Shown here: positions 53,171 to 61,748 of the stretch, piece after piece
Position numbering within the stretch: position 1 is the stretch's first letter
Layout of the letters: each line of letters starts with the position of its first letter
Notes under the pieces: generated by a model
Databases searched by the model: none
What the model was told of the DNA's origin: nothing
Seen by the model: the letters and a program-made list of their open reading frames with translations, nothing else
Translations under genes and position numbers: made by a program
Source of the DNA: Chloroflexota bacterium
GTDB taxonomy: Bacteria > Chloroflexota > Anaerolineae > B4-G1
Direction: 5' to 3'
DNA length: 64,000 bases
Assembly: GCA_024232355.1 (NCBI GenBank)
Contig: JAAEPW010000209.1
Coordinates: forward strand, 34,917-98,916

Positions 53171-53512
53171 ATGCACGAAATGTCCGTCACTCAAAGCTTG
53201 TTAGATATCGCGCTGCGTCACGCGGAACAGGCCAACGCCAAACGCATCACCCGATTGAATATGGTTATCGGAGAGTTGGCCAGCATCGTGGACAACTCGG
53301 TGCAGTTCTACTGGGACATTATCAGCCGAGATACCATCGCCGAGGGCGCCGAGTTACACTTTGAGCGCGTGCCAGGAGCATTGCGCTGCACGGTCTGCGA
53401 CCACACATTTCCGCTGGATGGCCGATCGTACGCTTGCCCCGAGTGCGGTGAAACACAGGTCGTCACTGCCGGAGGTGACGAGTTCCGGTTGGAGAGCATT
53501 GAGGTAGATTGA
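53171..53512 (+). CDS. hypA: Hydrogenase nickel-insertion protein HypA
   Basis: 113 residues. N-terminal MHEMSVTQSLLD, with the nickel-binding His2, is intact, fixing the start. The zinc site has two CxxC pairs, CTVCDHTF and CPECGET, about 24 residues apart. HypA delivers nickel with HypB to the hydrogenase large subunit in the cytoplasm. Its likely client is hydA at 59353. It is 35 bases before hypB. hypD, hypE and hypF are not in this window. Confidence 0.95.
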   Translation: MHEMSVTQSLLDIALRHAEQANAKRITRLNMVIGELASIVDNSVQFYWDIISRDTIAEGAELHFERVPGALRCTVCDHTFPLDGRSYACPECGETQVVTAGGDEFRLESIEVD

Positions 53513-53547
53513 GGATTTGAGATTTGTGGATTGGGACAAGCAGATAG

Positions 53548-54231
53548 ATGAGTAAAAGAGTTTCTGTTATCAAAGATATTCTGAGTGCCAACGATCAGTT
53601 GGCTGCCGCCAATCGTGTCCAGTTGGATGAGGCGGGGGTCTTTGCCATCAACGTGATGGCCTCGCCGGGCGCTGGCAAGACCAGCCTCATTATGCGCACA
53701 GTAAAGGCATTAAAGGCAGAGCTTGGCATCGGCGCGGTGGATGGCGACATCGCCACCACCATAGACGCCGACCGGATCGCAGCGCTGGGCATCCCCGCTG
53801 TCCAGATCAACACTGGAGGGAATTGTCATTTGGACGCGCCAATGCTCCAGAGCGCACTGCCGCAGCTTGCTCTGGCCGAGTTGGACCTCCTCATCATCGA
53901 AAACGTGGGCAACCTGGTCTGCCCGGCCACGTTCAAGCTGGGCGTGCACCGCAACATCCTCATCGCCAGTGTGCCAGAGGGGGATGATAAACCGTACAAG
54001 TATCCGGTAATGTATCGGGGCGTGAACTGCTTGATCTTGAATAAGACGGACGTGCTGGCAGCTTTTGATTTTGACATGGATTATTTTCGCCGGGGAGTGG
54101 AAGCGCTCAATCCCGGCCTGGCCTTTTTCCCTCTCTCCTGCAAGACCGGTGAGGGATTGGACGAATGGCTAACTTGGTTAAGAAGTGAGGTGAAAGAACA
54201 TGTGCCTGGGAATACCGGGACGAATCGTTGA
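53548..54231 (+). CDS. hypB: Hydrogenase/urease nickel incorporation GTPase HypB
   Basis: 227 residues. G domain with Walker A ASPGAGKTSL (about residues 37-46), DGDIATTIDADR, the INTGGNCHLDA segment with Cys and His at the dimer metal site, ENVGNLVCPA (Walker B region) and LNKTDVLAAFDFD (NKxD). It lacks the N-terminal CxxCGC nickel site and His-rich tail found in some HypB, so nickel storage is unlikely. The 3' end overlaps hypC by 32 bases in a different frame. Confidence 0.95.
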   Translation: MSKRVSVIKDILSANDQLAAANRVQLDEAGVFAINVMASPGAGKTSLIMRTVKALKAELGIGAVDGDIATTIDADRIAALGIPAVQINTGGNCHLDAPMLQSALPQLALAELDLLIIENVGNLVCPATFKLGVHRNILIASVPEGDDKPYKYPVMYRGVNCLILNKTDVLAAFDFDMDYFRRGVEALNPGLAFFPLSCKTGEGLDEWLTWLRSEVKEHVPGNTGTNR

Positions 54232-54457
54232 GGTCGGCCCAGAGGGGCTGATGCGAATGGGAAAAGTGGACTTTGGGGGCATCATCCGGGAAGCCTGCCT
54301 GGCGTACGTGCCTGAGGCTCAACTGGGAGATTACGTCATCGTCCACGCTGGTTTTGCGATCAGTCAACTGAGCGAAGAGGAAGCACAAGAAACGCTCAAG
54401 TTGCTGGCAGAGATGGGGATGTTGGAGATAGAATTAGAGACGCAGACGACGACCTAG
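54200..54457 (+). CDS. hypC: Hydrogenase assembly chaperone HypC/HybG
   Basis: 85 residues, beginning MCLGIPGRIVEV. The N-terminal Cys2 is the residue that binds the Fe(CN)2CO unit and the maturing large subunit. Also present are GKVDFGG and LGDYVIVHAGFAISQLSEEEAQETL. The start lies inside hypB, giving tight translational coupling. Partner HypD is encoded elsewhere. A 13-bp hairpin follows about 45 bases after the stop. Confidence 0.95.
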   Translation: MCLGIPGRIVEVGPEGLMRMGKVDFGGIIREACLAYVPEAQLGDYVIVHAGFAISQLSEEEAQETLKLLAEMGMLEIELETQTTT

Positions 54458-54502
54458 CAGATAGCAGGATTTGTAACTGTGGCTGACCCGATCTGGAATG
54501 AA

Positions 54503-54535
54503 ACAGGAGGTGATGGGACTGGCATCACCTCCTGT
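54503..54535 (+). terminator. Hairpin downstream of hypC
   Basis: 13-bp perfect stem ACAGGAGGTGATG (54503-54515) with complement at 54523-54535. There is no T run after it, so it may be an RNA-stabilising or weak termination structure. The left arm carries a Shine-Dalgarno-like AGGAGG. Confidence 0.55.
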
Positions 54536-54676
54536 GCTCCATTGTCCACCACCTAGTCGAGTAAGCCCGTCTGACGGCTGATAGCAAGTGGGATGCGCTT
54601 GAGACTTGGCAAGACGAACTTGAGGGTGTCCAATGAGCGTAATTGGCCGCATGTATGATGGAAAGGAATAAGAACA

Positions 54677-54886
54677 ATGGACGAATTGATCAAGCTAGTT
54701 TCTGAAAAAACAGGTCTTTCCGAAGAAATGTCCAAAACAGCCGTAGAGACAGTTATAGGCTTTCTCAAGGATAAATTGCCAGATCCCATTGCGGGTCAGA
54801 TTGATGCCGTGTTGAGTGGTGCCGGTGTCGCCGGCGGCTTGGAAGATCTGGCCAAGGGTTTGGGAGGTCTTTTGGGCAACAACTAA
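54677..54886 (+). CDS. Small predicted helical protein of unknown function
   Basis: 69 residues from the ATG at 54677, preceded by GGAAAGGAAT. Sequence begins MDELIKLVSEKTGLSEEMSK and has two to three amphipathic helices, then KLPDPIAGQIDAVLSG and a Gly-rich tail ending in GGLLGNN. Similar small proteins with this EKTG...FLKDKLP pattern are common in environmental bacteria; I know no function. A strong hairpin lies 80 bases downstream. It is not obviously part of the hyp operon, since a hairpin separates them. Confidence 0.7.
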   Translation: MDELIKLVSEKTGLSEEMSKTAVETVIGFLKDKLPDPIAGQIDAVLSGAGVAGGLEDLAKGLGGLLGNN

Positions 54887-54966
54887 GTTCCCAAAAATTT
54901 GCTGAACAGAGTGACCAGGAAGATTGTACCGCTGCAAAACAGGCGGCGTTGAGTCAGAAAGAAATC

Positions 54967-54994
54967 CCGCCCCGGCCCTTCCAGGCCGGGGCGG
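54967..54994. terminator. GC-rich bidirectional terminator
   Basis: 11-bp perfect stem CCGCCCCGGCC (54967-54977) and complement (54984-54994) with a 6-base loop. It lies between the small-protein gene and the convergent glycosyltransferase ending at 55042. Confidence 0.75.
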
Positions 54995-55041
54995 TTCCAT
55001 ATTATTAGAACTGGACAACCCTGGCCAAGTCGAATGATGGC

Positions 55042-56202
55042 TTAACGATCCAACTCGTTATTGGCAGTAGCCCACACAACCTCGGCGATGCGCCGCGCAG
55101 CGTCAGGACGTGCCAGGGATTGAGCATTGGCAGCCATCTGAGCAAGCTTTGGATTACCTGGAGCCAATAGTTCGCGTACCGCTTTTGCGATTTGGCCCGG
55201 TGTCGGTGTCCAAACTCCGGCACCGGATTGCACGACATAATCCACAGTAGGTTGCTCCTGACCAGGCAGCGCGCCGCTTATCAGCATCGGCAGCCCCATC
55301 ACCAGCGCCTCGCAGACGGTGCTGGGACCAGCCTTGGTCACCAACAAGTCTGCAGCCCGCATCCACTCGTGCATGTTGTGGACAAAACCCTCTACTCGTA
55401 CCGGCATTGACCACGTCTCGGCAGATAGCTTGGCCCGTAGCTGTTCGTTGCGCCCTGTGATGACCACCAGTTGAGCATGCACATTGCTATCGGCCACCGC
55501 TTTGGACAGACGGTACACAGGCCCCATACCCTCTCCCCCACTCACAAGAAGCACTACCGGCAGATCCGGTTTCAGGCCCAGTTGCTGTCGCACAGCAATG
55601 GGGTCTTTTTCCGCAGCCGCGACGAAATGTGGGCTTGTGGGTAACCCGACCACAGAGATGCGGTCAGCCGTCATCCCACAAGCCAGAGCGCGTTGACGTC
55701 CTTCTTCAGTCGGTACCAGACAATAGGGAATCTCAGGTGTGATCCAGAAAGCATGAGCGGTGGCCAAGTCGGTTATCAAAGTGATCAGTTTGGCCTCGCA
55801 ACCGGTTTGGGCCAGGGCGCGCAAGGTTACGTGATTAAAGACAGGATGACAACTTACGATAACATCGGCAGGGTGGTCCTGAAGGAGATGAAATATGGCC
55901 GAGCGTACCCATGGCCAGCAGGCTCTTGTGAACATCCCGATCCGTCGTCGCCCATTGGACACACGGTACCCGGCAGCCCAAAATATCCCGTTCATCCGAA
56001 CCATATAGGGATAAAGAGTACCCATGTGGTAAAGGGGCCAGGGTGCATAATCGGTGAGGACGTCCACTAATTCGGTGTGAACCCGTTCATCGTACAAGTC
56101 GTTTAGAGCCTCGGCCACCGCGCTTGCTGAGCTGCGATGTCCGCCACCTGTATCAGAGAACAAAAAGAGCACTCGCCTAATGCTTGAATCATTTTCTCTC
56201 AT
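55042..56202 (-). CDS. MGDG synthase/UgtP-like diacylglycerol glycosyltransferase
   Basis: 386 residues from the ATG at 56202; a TTG at 56208 is the alternative. The N-terminal MGDG-synthase-type domain has RVLFLFSDTGGGHRSSASAV, the family's lipid-binding G-G-G-H-x-S/A motif, and VIVSCHPVFNHV. The C-terminal GT-B half has LLVSGGEGMGPVY, VEGFVHNMHEWMRAADLLVTKAGPSTVCEAL and GQEQPTVDYV for UDP-sugar binding. Likely transfers glucose or galactose to diacylglycerol at the inner membrane face to make glycolipids. Stands alone on the minus strand between the hyp and hyd operons. Confidence 0.87.
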   Translation of the reverse strand: MRENDSSIRRVLFLFSDTGGGHRSSASAVAEALNDLYDERVHTELVDVLTDYAPWPLYHMGTLYPYMVRMNGIFWAAGYRVSNGRRRIGMFTRACWPWVRSAIFHLLQDHPADVIVSCHPVFNHVTLRALAQTGCEAKLITLITDLATAHAFWITPEIPYCLVPTEEGRQRALACGMTADRISVVGLPTSPHFVAAAEKDPIAVRQQLGLKPDLPVVLLVSGGEGMGPVYRLSKAVADSNVHAQLVVITGRNEQLRAKLSAETWSMPVRVEGFVHNMHEWMRAADLLVTKAGPSTVCEALVMGLPMLISGALPGQEQPTVDYVVQSGAGVWTPTPGQIAKAVRELLAPGNPKLAQMAANAQSLARPDAARRIAEVVWATANNELDR

Positions 56203-56336
56203 ATTCAATATCGCTCTCGTTTATTTTTCGATTATTATCCCTCAGTTCCTTCGGCTAGACAAGTTTATGGTTCCGAGTGGTCAGGCCATCGCTTGACCAG
56301 ACAGAAAAACCGGATAAAATTTGTACGTGCGGCAAA

Positions 56337-56515
56337 TAAGGAAATTCCAGAGAAATCAATCTCCCAAACAGATTTTGTGATGCAGTCAACGACGCCTTGA
56401 AAAGGCAGATTATGACAGAATTCCTCGAGCTTTGCCGATTATTTTGTAACTCGCGTGCGATTTATGAGATTCTCCGCTGTAAATTTTTGGGAGGACTTGA
56501 AAACTGGAAAAGCCT
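56337..56515 (+). repeat. Dispersed ~178-bp repeat, copy 2
   Basis: Matches copy 1 (24031-24207) on the same strand. Again it lies between divergent genes, here 55042-56202 and 56723-57751. A plus-strand frame of up to 69 codons (MTEFLELCRLFCNSRAIYEIL) crosses it but diverges from copy 1 by frameshifts after about 30 codons, so it is not convincing as a gene. Confidence 0.85.
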
Positions 56516-56562
56516 AACACTATGGCAGGAAACCCATCACAAGCAGAACAGGATAAACGACA

Positions 56563-56591
56563 TTGGCGTCAAGGGAATGATGTGCTATACT
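56563..56591 (+). promoter_or_regulatory. Promoter of the hydBGDA operon
   Basis: TTGGCG (56563-56568), 17 bases, TATACT (56586-56591). The ATG at 56723 is about 125 bases downstream, and AGGAGACC lies just before it. Confidence 0.6.
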
Positions 56592-56722
56592 ATAACAGGC
56601 GTTTGATATAGTACACCCGACAATCGGGAAATGTAAGAGCTAGTAAGTTGGAATAATGTTGATGATATCTCGACCCAATTTCTCAATCCCCAATTTACAA
56701 ATAACAATATGAGGAGACCGAT

Positions 56723-57751
56723 ATGAGCCTAATGATTTTAGACAAGGGAGCGGTTGCTCCGTTAGTCAATGCGCTGATGGCCGATTATCGCGTTGTCGGG
56801 CCACAAGCGAAAGGTCCCAAGTTCGCTTTTGGTCCGATCAGCGATTCAGGTCAACTACGGCTTGACTACAATATGACGATCCTCCCACCCAAAAAAGTGT
56901 TCCAACCTCAAGAAGAACGCTTGGCGACGTTCACCAGAGGAGCAGAACCAGGAGTGGAACCGGTCATTGAGGCCGAACCCACCGTCCTTTTGGGCGTTCA
57001 CACGTGCGACCTGCACGCCATTCAACTGCTGGACAAGGCATTCTCTGATGAGCATCCTGATACCCACTATTTGAAGCGGCGAGAGCAGACGGTTATCGTC
57101 AGCATGGAATGCTTGGAACCATGCGACGAGCACTCGTTCTGCAAGAGTATGGGGACGTTGACCGCCGGTGAGGGTTATGATCTACACCTGACCGACCTGG
57201 GAGCAGCCTATGCCATCGACGTGGCAACAGAAAAGGGGAAACAACTCCTTGCCAAATATGGCACAGCCAGCGAAACCGCTGATGCGGACGTTCGCCGTTT
57301 GAACGAGGTACTTGGTGCCAAATGGCCCCGTTTCACCTATCGTTTGAACTTTGACGCCGCCGAACTGCCAGCTATGTTGCACACAGCCTACGACCATTCT
57401 CTGTGGGCGGAACTGGGAGAGCGCTGCCTGGCCTGCGGGTCCTGCACCAACGTCTGCCCCACCTGCTATTGCTTTAACGTCTTTGACGAGGTAAATATGG
57501 CATTGACCGAGGGCGAACGTCGCCGCCGGTGGGACTCTTGCCAGTTGGACGAATTTGCCCGCGTGGCCGGAGGCGAGAATTTCCGCGAGGCCCGAACGGG
57601 TCGACAGCGCCATCGCTTTATGCGCAAGGGCAAGTACATCTATGAAAAATTTGGTGAGCTAGGCTGCGTGGGATGCGGTCGCTGCATCCGCGCTTGTGTA
57701 GCGAATATCAATATCGTGGACGGGTTCAACACCATCCACGGATCGGCGTAA
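56723..57751 (+). CDS. hydB: Group 3b-like [NiFe] hydrogenase, iron-sulfur subunit beta
   Basis: 342 residues. The N-terminal ~230 residues match the HydB/AsrA type (GVHTCDLHAIQLLDKAF, SMECLEPCDEHSFC). The C-terminal part binds two 4Fe-4S clusters: CLACGSCTNVCPTCYC (about 236-251) and CVGCGRCIRACVANIN (about 316-330). In cytoplasmic sulfhydrogenase-type complexes this subunit relays electrons between the NAD(P)-binding gamma subunit and the hydrogenase dimer. First gene of hydBGDA, with RBS AGGAGA. Fourteen bases to hydG. Confidence 0.88.
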   Translation: MSLMILDKGAVAPLVNALMADYRVVGPQAKGPKFAFGPISDSGQLRLDYNMTILPPKKVFQPQEERLATFTRGAEPGVEPVIEAEPTVLLGVHTCDLHAIQLLDKAFSDEHPDTHYLKRREQTVIVSMECLEPCDEHSFCKSMGTLTAGEGYDLHLTDLGAAYAIDVATEKGKQLLAKYGTASETADADVRRLNEVLGAKWPRFTYRLNFDAAELPAMLHTAYDHSLWAELGERCLACGSCTNVCPTCYCFNVFDEVNMALTEGERRRRWDSCQLDEFARVAGGENFREARTGRQRHRFMRKGKYIYEKFGELGCVGCGRCIRACVANINIVDGFNTIHGSA

Positions 57752-57764
57752 GGGAGAAGAAGAT

Positions 57765-58589
57765 ATGACGACATCAATTTATGCACCAGAGATGGCCCGT
57801 CTGACCAACGTGAAGCAAGTGACGACGTTGGAAAAAGTGTTCACCATCGAACTGCCAGACGGACGGAACCTGGGTCACAACCCGGGACAGTTCGTAGAGG
57901 TCTCGATTCTGGGTATTGGCGAGGCCCCGATCTCTATCACATCTTCGCCCAGCCGCTCCAATGGCACTTTTGAGCTTTGTGTGCGGAAGGTAGGAGACGT
58001 GACCAACGCGCTGCACGGGATGCAAGCCGGAGGCTTGGTGGGCGTTCGTGGACCGTTCGGTCACGGCTTTCCCATCGAAAAGATGCGCGGCAAGGACGTG
58101 CTCTTTGCCCCCGGCGGCCTGGGCTTGGCTCCGCTCCGCTCACTGATCAACCAAGTACTCGACGAGCGCCGCTCTTTTGGCCGGGTCATCATTCTCTATG
58201 GAGCCAAGCGACCTGAAGAGTTGCTCTTCCGCGACGAGCTGGATGAGTGGGTCGCCCGCGACGACGTCGAATGCCTTATCACCGTGGATCGAGGCGATGA
58301 AACGTGGGACGGCCATGTTGGCGTTATTACCACTCTTTTTGCCGACATCAACATCAACCCGCGCAACACCGTCGCCGTCACCTGCGGCCCGCCCATCATG
58401 TACCGCTTTGTGTTGATGGAATTGCTGGGCAAGGGCATTCCAGAGACACAGATCTACCTCTCGCTGGAGCGGCGGATGAAATGCGGCGTGGGCAAATGCG
58501 GCCACTGCCAGATTAACCACATGTACTGCTGCCAGGATGGGCCAGTTTTCACCTATGCCCAGGTCAAGGGCATTGAGGAGGCTTTGTAA
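57765..58589 (+). CDS. hydG: Group 3b-like hydrogenase, FAD/NAD(P)-binding subunit gamma
   Basis: 274 residues. Ferredoxin-reductase fold: FAD-binding beta barrel with APISITSSPS and LCVRKVGDVTNALH; nucleotide-binding part with FAPGGLGLAPLRSLIN and TCGPPIMYRFV. A C-terminal 2Fe-2S site reads MKCGVGKCGHCQINHMYCCQDGP. This is the PyrK/HydG architecture that exchanges electrons with NADP(H) or NAD(H). It overlaps hydD by one base (TAATG). Cofactor preference cannot be settled by eye. Confidence 0.9.
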   Translation: MTTSIYAPEMARLTNVKQVTTLEKVFTIELPDGRNLGHNPGQFVEVSILGIGEAPISITSSPSRSNGTFELCVRKVGDVTNALHGMQAGGLVGVRGPFGHGFPIEKMRGKDVLFAPGGLGLAPLRSLINQVLDERRSFGRVIILYGAKRPEELLFRDELDEWVARDDVECLITVDRGDETWDGHVGVITTLFADININPRNTVAVTCGPPIMYRFVLMELLGKGIPETQIYLSLERRMKCGVGKCGHCQINHMYCCQDGPVFTYAQVKGIEEAL

Positions 58590-59356
58590 TGAGTGGAAAT
58601 GGAAAACCAAAAGTCGCTTTCTTTGACTTTGCATGCTGCGAAGGATGCCAGTTGACAGTAGTCGACTCGCTCCAGACCCATCTGGACCTGCTCGACGCCG
58701 TCGAAATCGTCCAGTTCCGTGAGGCGATCAGTGACCAAGGCGAGGATTACGTGGTTGCCTTTATCGAAGGCTCCTGCACCCGCGAGGCCGACGAAGCGCG
58801 CTTGAAAAAGATTCGCGAGCAAGCGGCCATCGTCGTCGCGCTGGGAGCCTGCGCCCACACTGGTGGGGTCAATGCTCTCAAAAACCTGCAACCGCTGGAT
58901 GACGTTCGCCAGTATGTGTACGGGGACAAGGCCGACTGGTACGATACTTATGCCGCCCGCCCCATCGGCGACGTGATCCAAGTAGACGCCGTTATCCCCG
59001 GCTGCCCCATCGACCGGGAAGAGTTCGTCGCTGTGGTCAAAGCGGTGTTGTTGGGCAAGAGCCTGCCCATCCCCGACTATCCCGTCTGCGTCGAGTGCAA
59101 GCTGAAGGAAAACGTCTGCATGTTCCACATCGGCAAGGTCTGCCTGGGACCACTTAGCCGGGCTGGCTGCGGCGCTATCTGCCCCACCTATGGCGATGGC
59201 TGCGAGGGCTGCCGGGGAAGCATCCCGCACCCCAACCAGAACGCGATGAAAGACGTGTTGAGTGAGGCAGGTTTAACAGTAGAAGAAATGATGTCCCGCT
59301 TTACAATGTACAATACATATCCGGTACAGAAACAAGCGGCTGAGGAGGGAAAATGA
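58589..59356 (+). CDS. hydD: Group 3b-like [NiFe] hydrogenase small subunit
   Basis: 255 residues. Proximal cluster ligands FACCEGCQ (Cys17, Cys20), GACAHTGG and PGCPIDREEF. Medial and distal cluster ligands in CVECKLKENVCMFHIGK, CLGPLSRAGCGAICP and GDGCEGCRG. No Tat signal peptide, so the enzyme is cytoplasmic, as expected for group 3. ATGA overlap with the large-subunit gene downstream. Confidence 0.93.
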   Translation: MSGNGKPKVAFFDFACCEGCQLTVVDSLQTHLDLLDAVEIVQFREAISDQGEDYVVAFIEGSCTREADEARLKKIREQAAIVVALGACAHTGGVNALKNLQPLDDVRQYVYGDKADWYDTYAARPIGDVIQVDAVIPGCPIDREEFVAVVKAVLLGKSLPIPDYPVCVECKLKENVCMFHIGKVCLGPLSRAGCGAICPTYGDGCEGCRGSIPHPNQNAMKDVLSEAGLTVEEMMSRFTMYNTYPVQKQAAEEGK

Positions 59357-60648
59357 GCACAGTAAATATTGATATGCACGTACACCACGTAACCCGCGTC
59401 GAAGGGCACGGCGATATTGTCGTGGACGTCAAGAACGGCGAGATCAAAAAATGCCAGTTCGAGGTCGTCGAGGCCCCGCGTTTCTTCGAGGCGTTCGTGC
59501 GCGGTCGCCCCTACTATGAACTCAGCCACATCACCTCCCGCATCTGCGGGATTTGCAGTGTGGGCCACTCGATGGCCAGCATCCGCGCCACCGAAAATGC
59601 GCTGGGCGTAGAGCCTTCGGAGCAGACGAAAATCCTGCGCAAGATCCTGTTTCACGGTGAGATTCTGGACAGCCATGTGTTGCACACCTATATGCTGGTC
59701 GCGCCAGACTTTTTGGGCGTCAACTCGGTCATTCCGTTGGCGGCGACCCACACCGACGTCGTGCTGCGGGCGCTCAAGCTCAAAAAGCTCGCCGGTGACC
59801 TGTGCGCGATGATCGCTGGGCGTCACACCCACCCGATTACGATCGCGGTCGGCGGTTTCACCCACACGCCCACCGAGGCCGAACTGCGGGATATGAAAGC
59901 CCAGCTCGAAGATGCGCGCGCCGACTTTGACGCGTCCATCGACTTGTTCGCCACCCTGCCGTGGCCTGCGTTTGAGCGCGAGACTGAGTACGTCTCCCTC
60001 AAAAAGGACGACGAGTACGCCTTTATCGATGGCGAGATCGTCACCACCGACGGTTTCAGCTATTCCATCCCGGAATACAAAAAGGTGACCAACGAGTTCC
60101 TTATGCCATTCTCGACGGCCAAGTGGGCCAAGCACAACCGTGATTCCTACATGGTTGGCGCGCTGGCGCGGTTCAACAACAACTATGACCAACTCCACCC
60201 CAAGGCCAAAGAAGCGGCCGAAAAACTGGGGATGAAGCCTATCTGCACCAACACCTTTTTGAACACGGGTGCTCAAGCGGTTGAGATGATTCACTCTCTC
60301 GAGGATACCATTGAACTCATAGACGAACTGCTCACTCGGGGCGTGCAGCCCGAGACACCGCCCGTGGTAGACGTCAAGGCGGGCGAGGGAGCGGGCGCGT
60401 GCGACGTGCCACGCGGCACCCTCTTCCACCACTATGTCTATGATGACGACGGTCTCTGCGTCGAGGCGAACTGTATCATTCCCACCAACCAGAACTGGGC
60501 CAACGTGAATGCCGACCTGAAAGCATTCTTGCCCCAGATCCTGGACAAGCCGCAAGATGAGGTTCGGTTGTTGCTAGAGATGATGGTGCGGGCCTACGAT
60601 CCATGCATTTCTTGCTCGACGCACCTTTTGAACGTGACGTTTGTATAG
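59353..60648 (+). CDS. hydA: Group 3b-like [NiFe] hydrogenase large subunit
   Basis: 431 residues. Nickel ligands are in the L1 motif RICGICSVGHS (Cys65, Cys68) and the L2 motif DPCISCSTH (Cys418, Cys421). Both terminal positions are Cys, so this is not a NiFeSe enzyme even though the organism uses selenocysteine. His424 is followed by a seven-residue tail (LLNVTFV), the probable peptide removed by the protease encoded next. Gene order beta-gamma-delta-alpha and cytoplasmic subunits point to group 3b, with reversible H2 and NAD(P)H exchange. Followed by a 15-bp hairpin. Confidence 0.93.
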   Translation: MSTVNIDMHVHHVTRVEGHGDIVVDVKNGEIKKCQFEVVEAPRFFEAFVRGRPYYELSHITSRICGICSVGHSMASIRATENALGVEPSEQTKILRKILFHGEILDSHVLHTYMLVAPDFLGVNSVIPLAATHTDVVLRALKLKKLAGDLCAMIAGRHTHPITIAVGGFTHTPTEAELRDMKAQLEDARADFDASIDLFATLPWPAFERETEYVSLKKDDEYAFIDGEIVTTDGFSYSIPEYKKVTNEFLMPFSTAKWAKHNRDSYMVGALARFNNNYDQLHPKAKEAAEKLGMKPICTNTFLNTGAQAVEMIHSLEDTIELIDELLTRGVQPETPPVVDVKAGEGAGACDVPRGTLFHHYVYDDDGLCVEANCIIPTNQNWANVNADLKAFLPQILDKPQDEVRLLLEMMVRAYDPCISCSTHLLNVTFV

Positions 60649-60657
60649 TGTGATTCA

Positions 60658-60691
60658 TGATCCGTGAAACGTGATTACGTTTCACGGATCA
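60658..60691 (+). terminator. Hairpin between hydA and the maturation protease gene
   Basis: 15-bp perfect stem TGATCCGTGAAACGT (60658-60672) and complement (60677-60691) with loop GATT. No T run. It may reduce readthrough to the protease gene or stabilise the hyd mRNA. Confidence 0.6.
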
Positions 60692-60704
60692 TAGAGTTGT
60701 GCCT

Positions 60705-61160
60705 ATGAAATCTTCGGTTCTTGTGCTTGGCCTGGGCAATCCCTTGCGCGGCGACGATGGAGTAGGACCACGCATCATTGAAGAACTGACCCGCCGTGGG
60801 TTGCCGGAGGGAGTCACAGCTCAAGACGTAGGGAATGCCGGGTTAGACCTATTGAACATACTGGAAGGATGGGAACGAACAGTGATCGTAGATGCTGCCG
60901 AAATGGGACGAGAACCAGGCCAGTTCGTGCGGTTCACGCCAAACGAGGCTCGGCTAACTCGGGCAGGCGATCACCTTTCCCTCCACAACGCCGGTCTGAG
61001 CGATGTGTTGGCGCTAGCCGACGCACTGGGCCGGACGTTGCCCGACTTGGTGATCTTTGGCGTCCAGCCAGCCGAGATCGATTGGCGCGCAGGACTGAGT
61101 CCGGCTGTAGAGGCCGCAATTCCAGCCCTGACTGATGCAATAATAGCCGAATTATCCTGA
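60705..61160 (+). CDS. Hydrogenase maturation protease (HycI/HoxW family)
   Basis: 151 residues from ATG 60705, or 153 from GTG 60699; neither has a good ribosome binding site. Family motifs: LVLGLGNPLRGDDGVGPRIIEEL with the Glu/Asp nickel-probing residues, VIVDAAEMGREPGQFVRF and LSLHNAGLSDVL with the His. It ends in GVQPAEIDWRAGLSPAVEAAIP. It clips the C-terminal tail of HydA after nickel insertion. Its adjacency to hydA supports HydA as the substrate. Confidence 0.88.
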   Translation: MKSSVLVLGLGNPLRGDDGVGPRIIEELTRRGLPEGVTAQDVGNAGLDLLNILEGWERTVIVDAAEMGREPGQFVRFTPNEARLTRAGDHLSLHNAGLSDVLALADALGRTLPDLVIFGVQPAEIDWRAGLSPAVEAAIPALTDAIIAELS

Positions 61161-61217
61161 TTCACTGAATTAGGACTATTCGTGAAATAATGGGCAACTG
61201 CCCAAAAGGAGAAAACT

Positions 61218-61607
61218 ATGCCCAAGATTCTGGTGATTGAAGACGATGCCGATATGGTGATGGCAATCCGCATGCCGTTGGAGGCCAACAATTACGAGGT
61301 ATTCGACGCCTCCACAGGTGCCGAGGGGTTGGAAAAAGTCAAGGAAATCGAACCTGACCTAATCATCCTAGACGTGATGATGGAAACGACCACCGCAGGT
61401 TTCCAAGTCTCGCTCAAATTGCGCAACCCTGATCCTGAATCGGAGTATGCCGCCTACCGCGAAATCCCAATTGTGATGCTAACGGCGATCCACACCACTA
61501 CTCCACTCCGCTTTGGGCCAGATGAAGAATATCTGCCCGTCGACAAGTTTTTGGACAAGTCGGTTGACCCGGACAAACTATTGTCCACGATAAAAGAGTT
61601 AATCTAG
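61218..61607 (+). CDS. Single-domain response regulator
   Basis: 129 residues, ATG with AAAGGAG upstream. Receiver domain only: acidic pocket E8-D9-D10, phospho-acceptor Asp52 in LIILDVMM, Thr89 in MLTAI and Lys114 in KFLDKS. There is an insertion after Asp52 (ETTTAGFQVSLKLRNPDPES) compared with canonical receivers. No output domain, so it signals by protein contact. The histidine kinase 140 bases downstream is a plausible partner, though two hairpins separate the genes. Confidence 0.88.
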   Translation: MPKILVIEDDADMVMAIRMPLEANNYEVFDASTGAEGLEKVKEIEPDLIILDVMMETTTAGFQVSLKLRNPDPESEYAAYREIPIVMLTAIHTTTPLRFGPDEEYLPVDKFLDKSVDPDKLLSTIKELI

Positions 61608-61609
61608 TC

Positions 61610-61629
61610 AAAGACTAGGCCTAGTCTTT
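61610..61629 (+). terminator. Perfect palindrome after the response regulator gene
   Basis: 20-bp palindrome AAAGACTAGGCCTAGTCTTT directly after the stop codon, ending in TTT. Confidence 0.6.
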
Positions 61630-61669
61630 AGTGAGTCCGCATCTCGACTCAGATTTGCAACTAGATCAA

Positions 61670-61699
61670 TCCTCTCGCAGATTTCTATCTGCGAGAGGA
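61670..61699. terminator. Hairpin between response regulator and histidine kinase
   Basis: 12-bp stem TCCTCTCGCAGA (61670-61681) and complement (61688-61699) with a 6-base loop. Second hairpin in the 140-base gap. Confidence 0.55.
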
Positions 61700-61748
61700 T
61701 CAAACCATATTTTACTTACAAAACACATATCAAAACACAAAGTTATTC

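Noticed and set aside
56397..56606. 69-codon ORF across repeat copy 2
   Set aside because: Copy 1 of the same repeat has an early stop and frame shifts, so the frame is not conserved.
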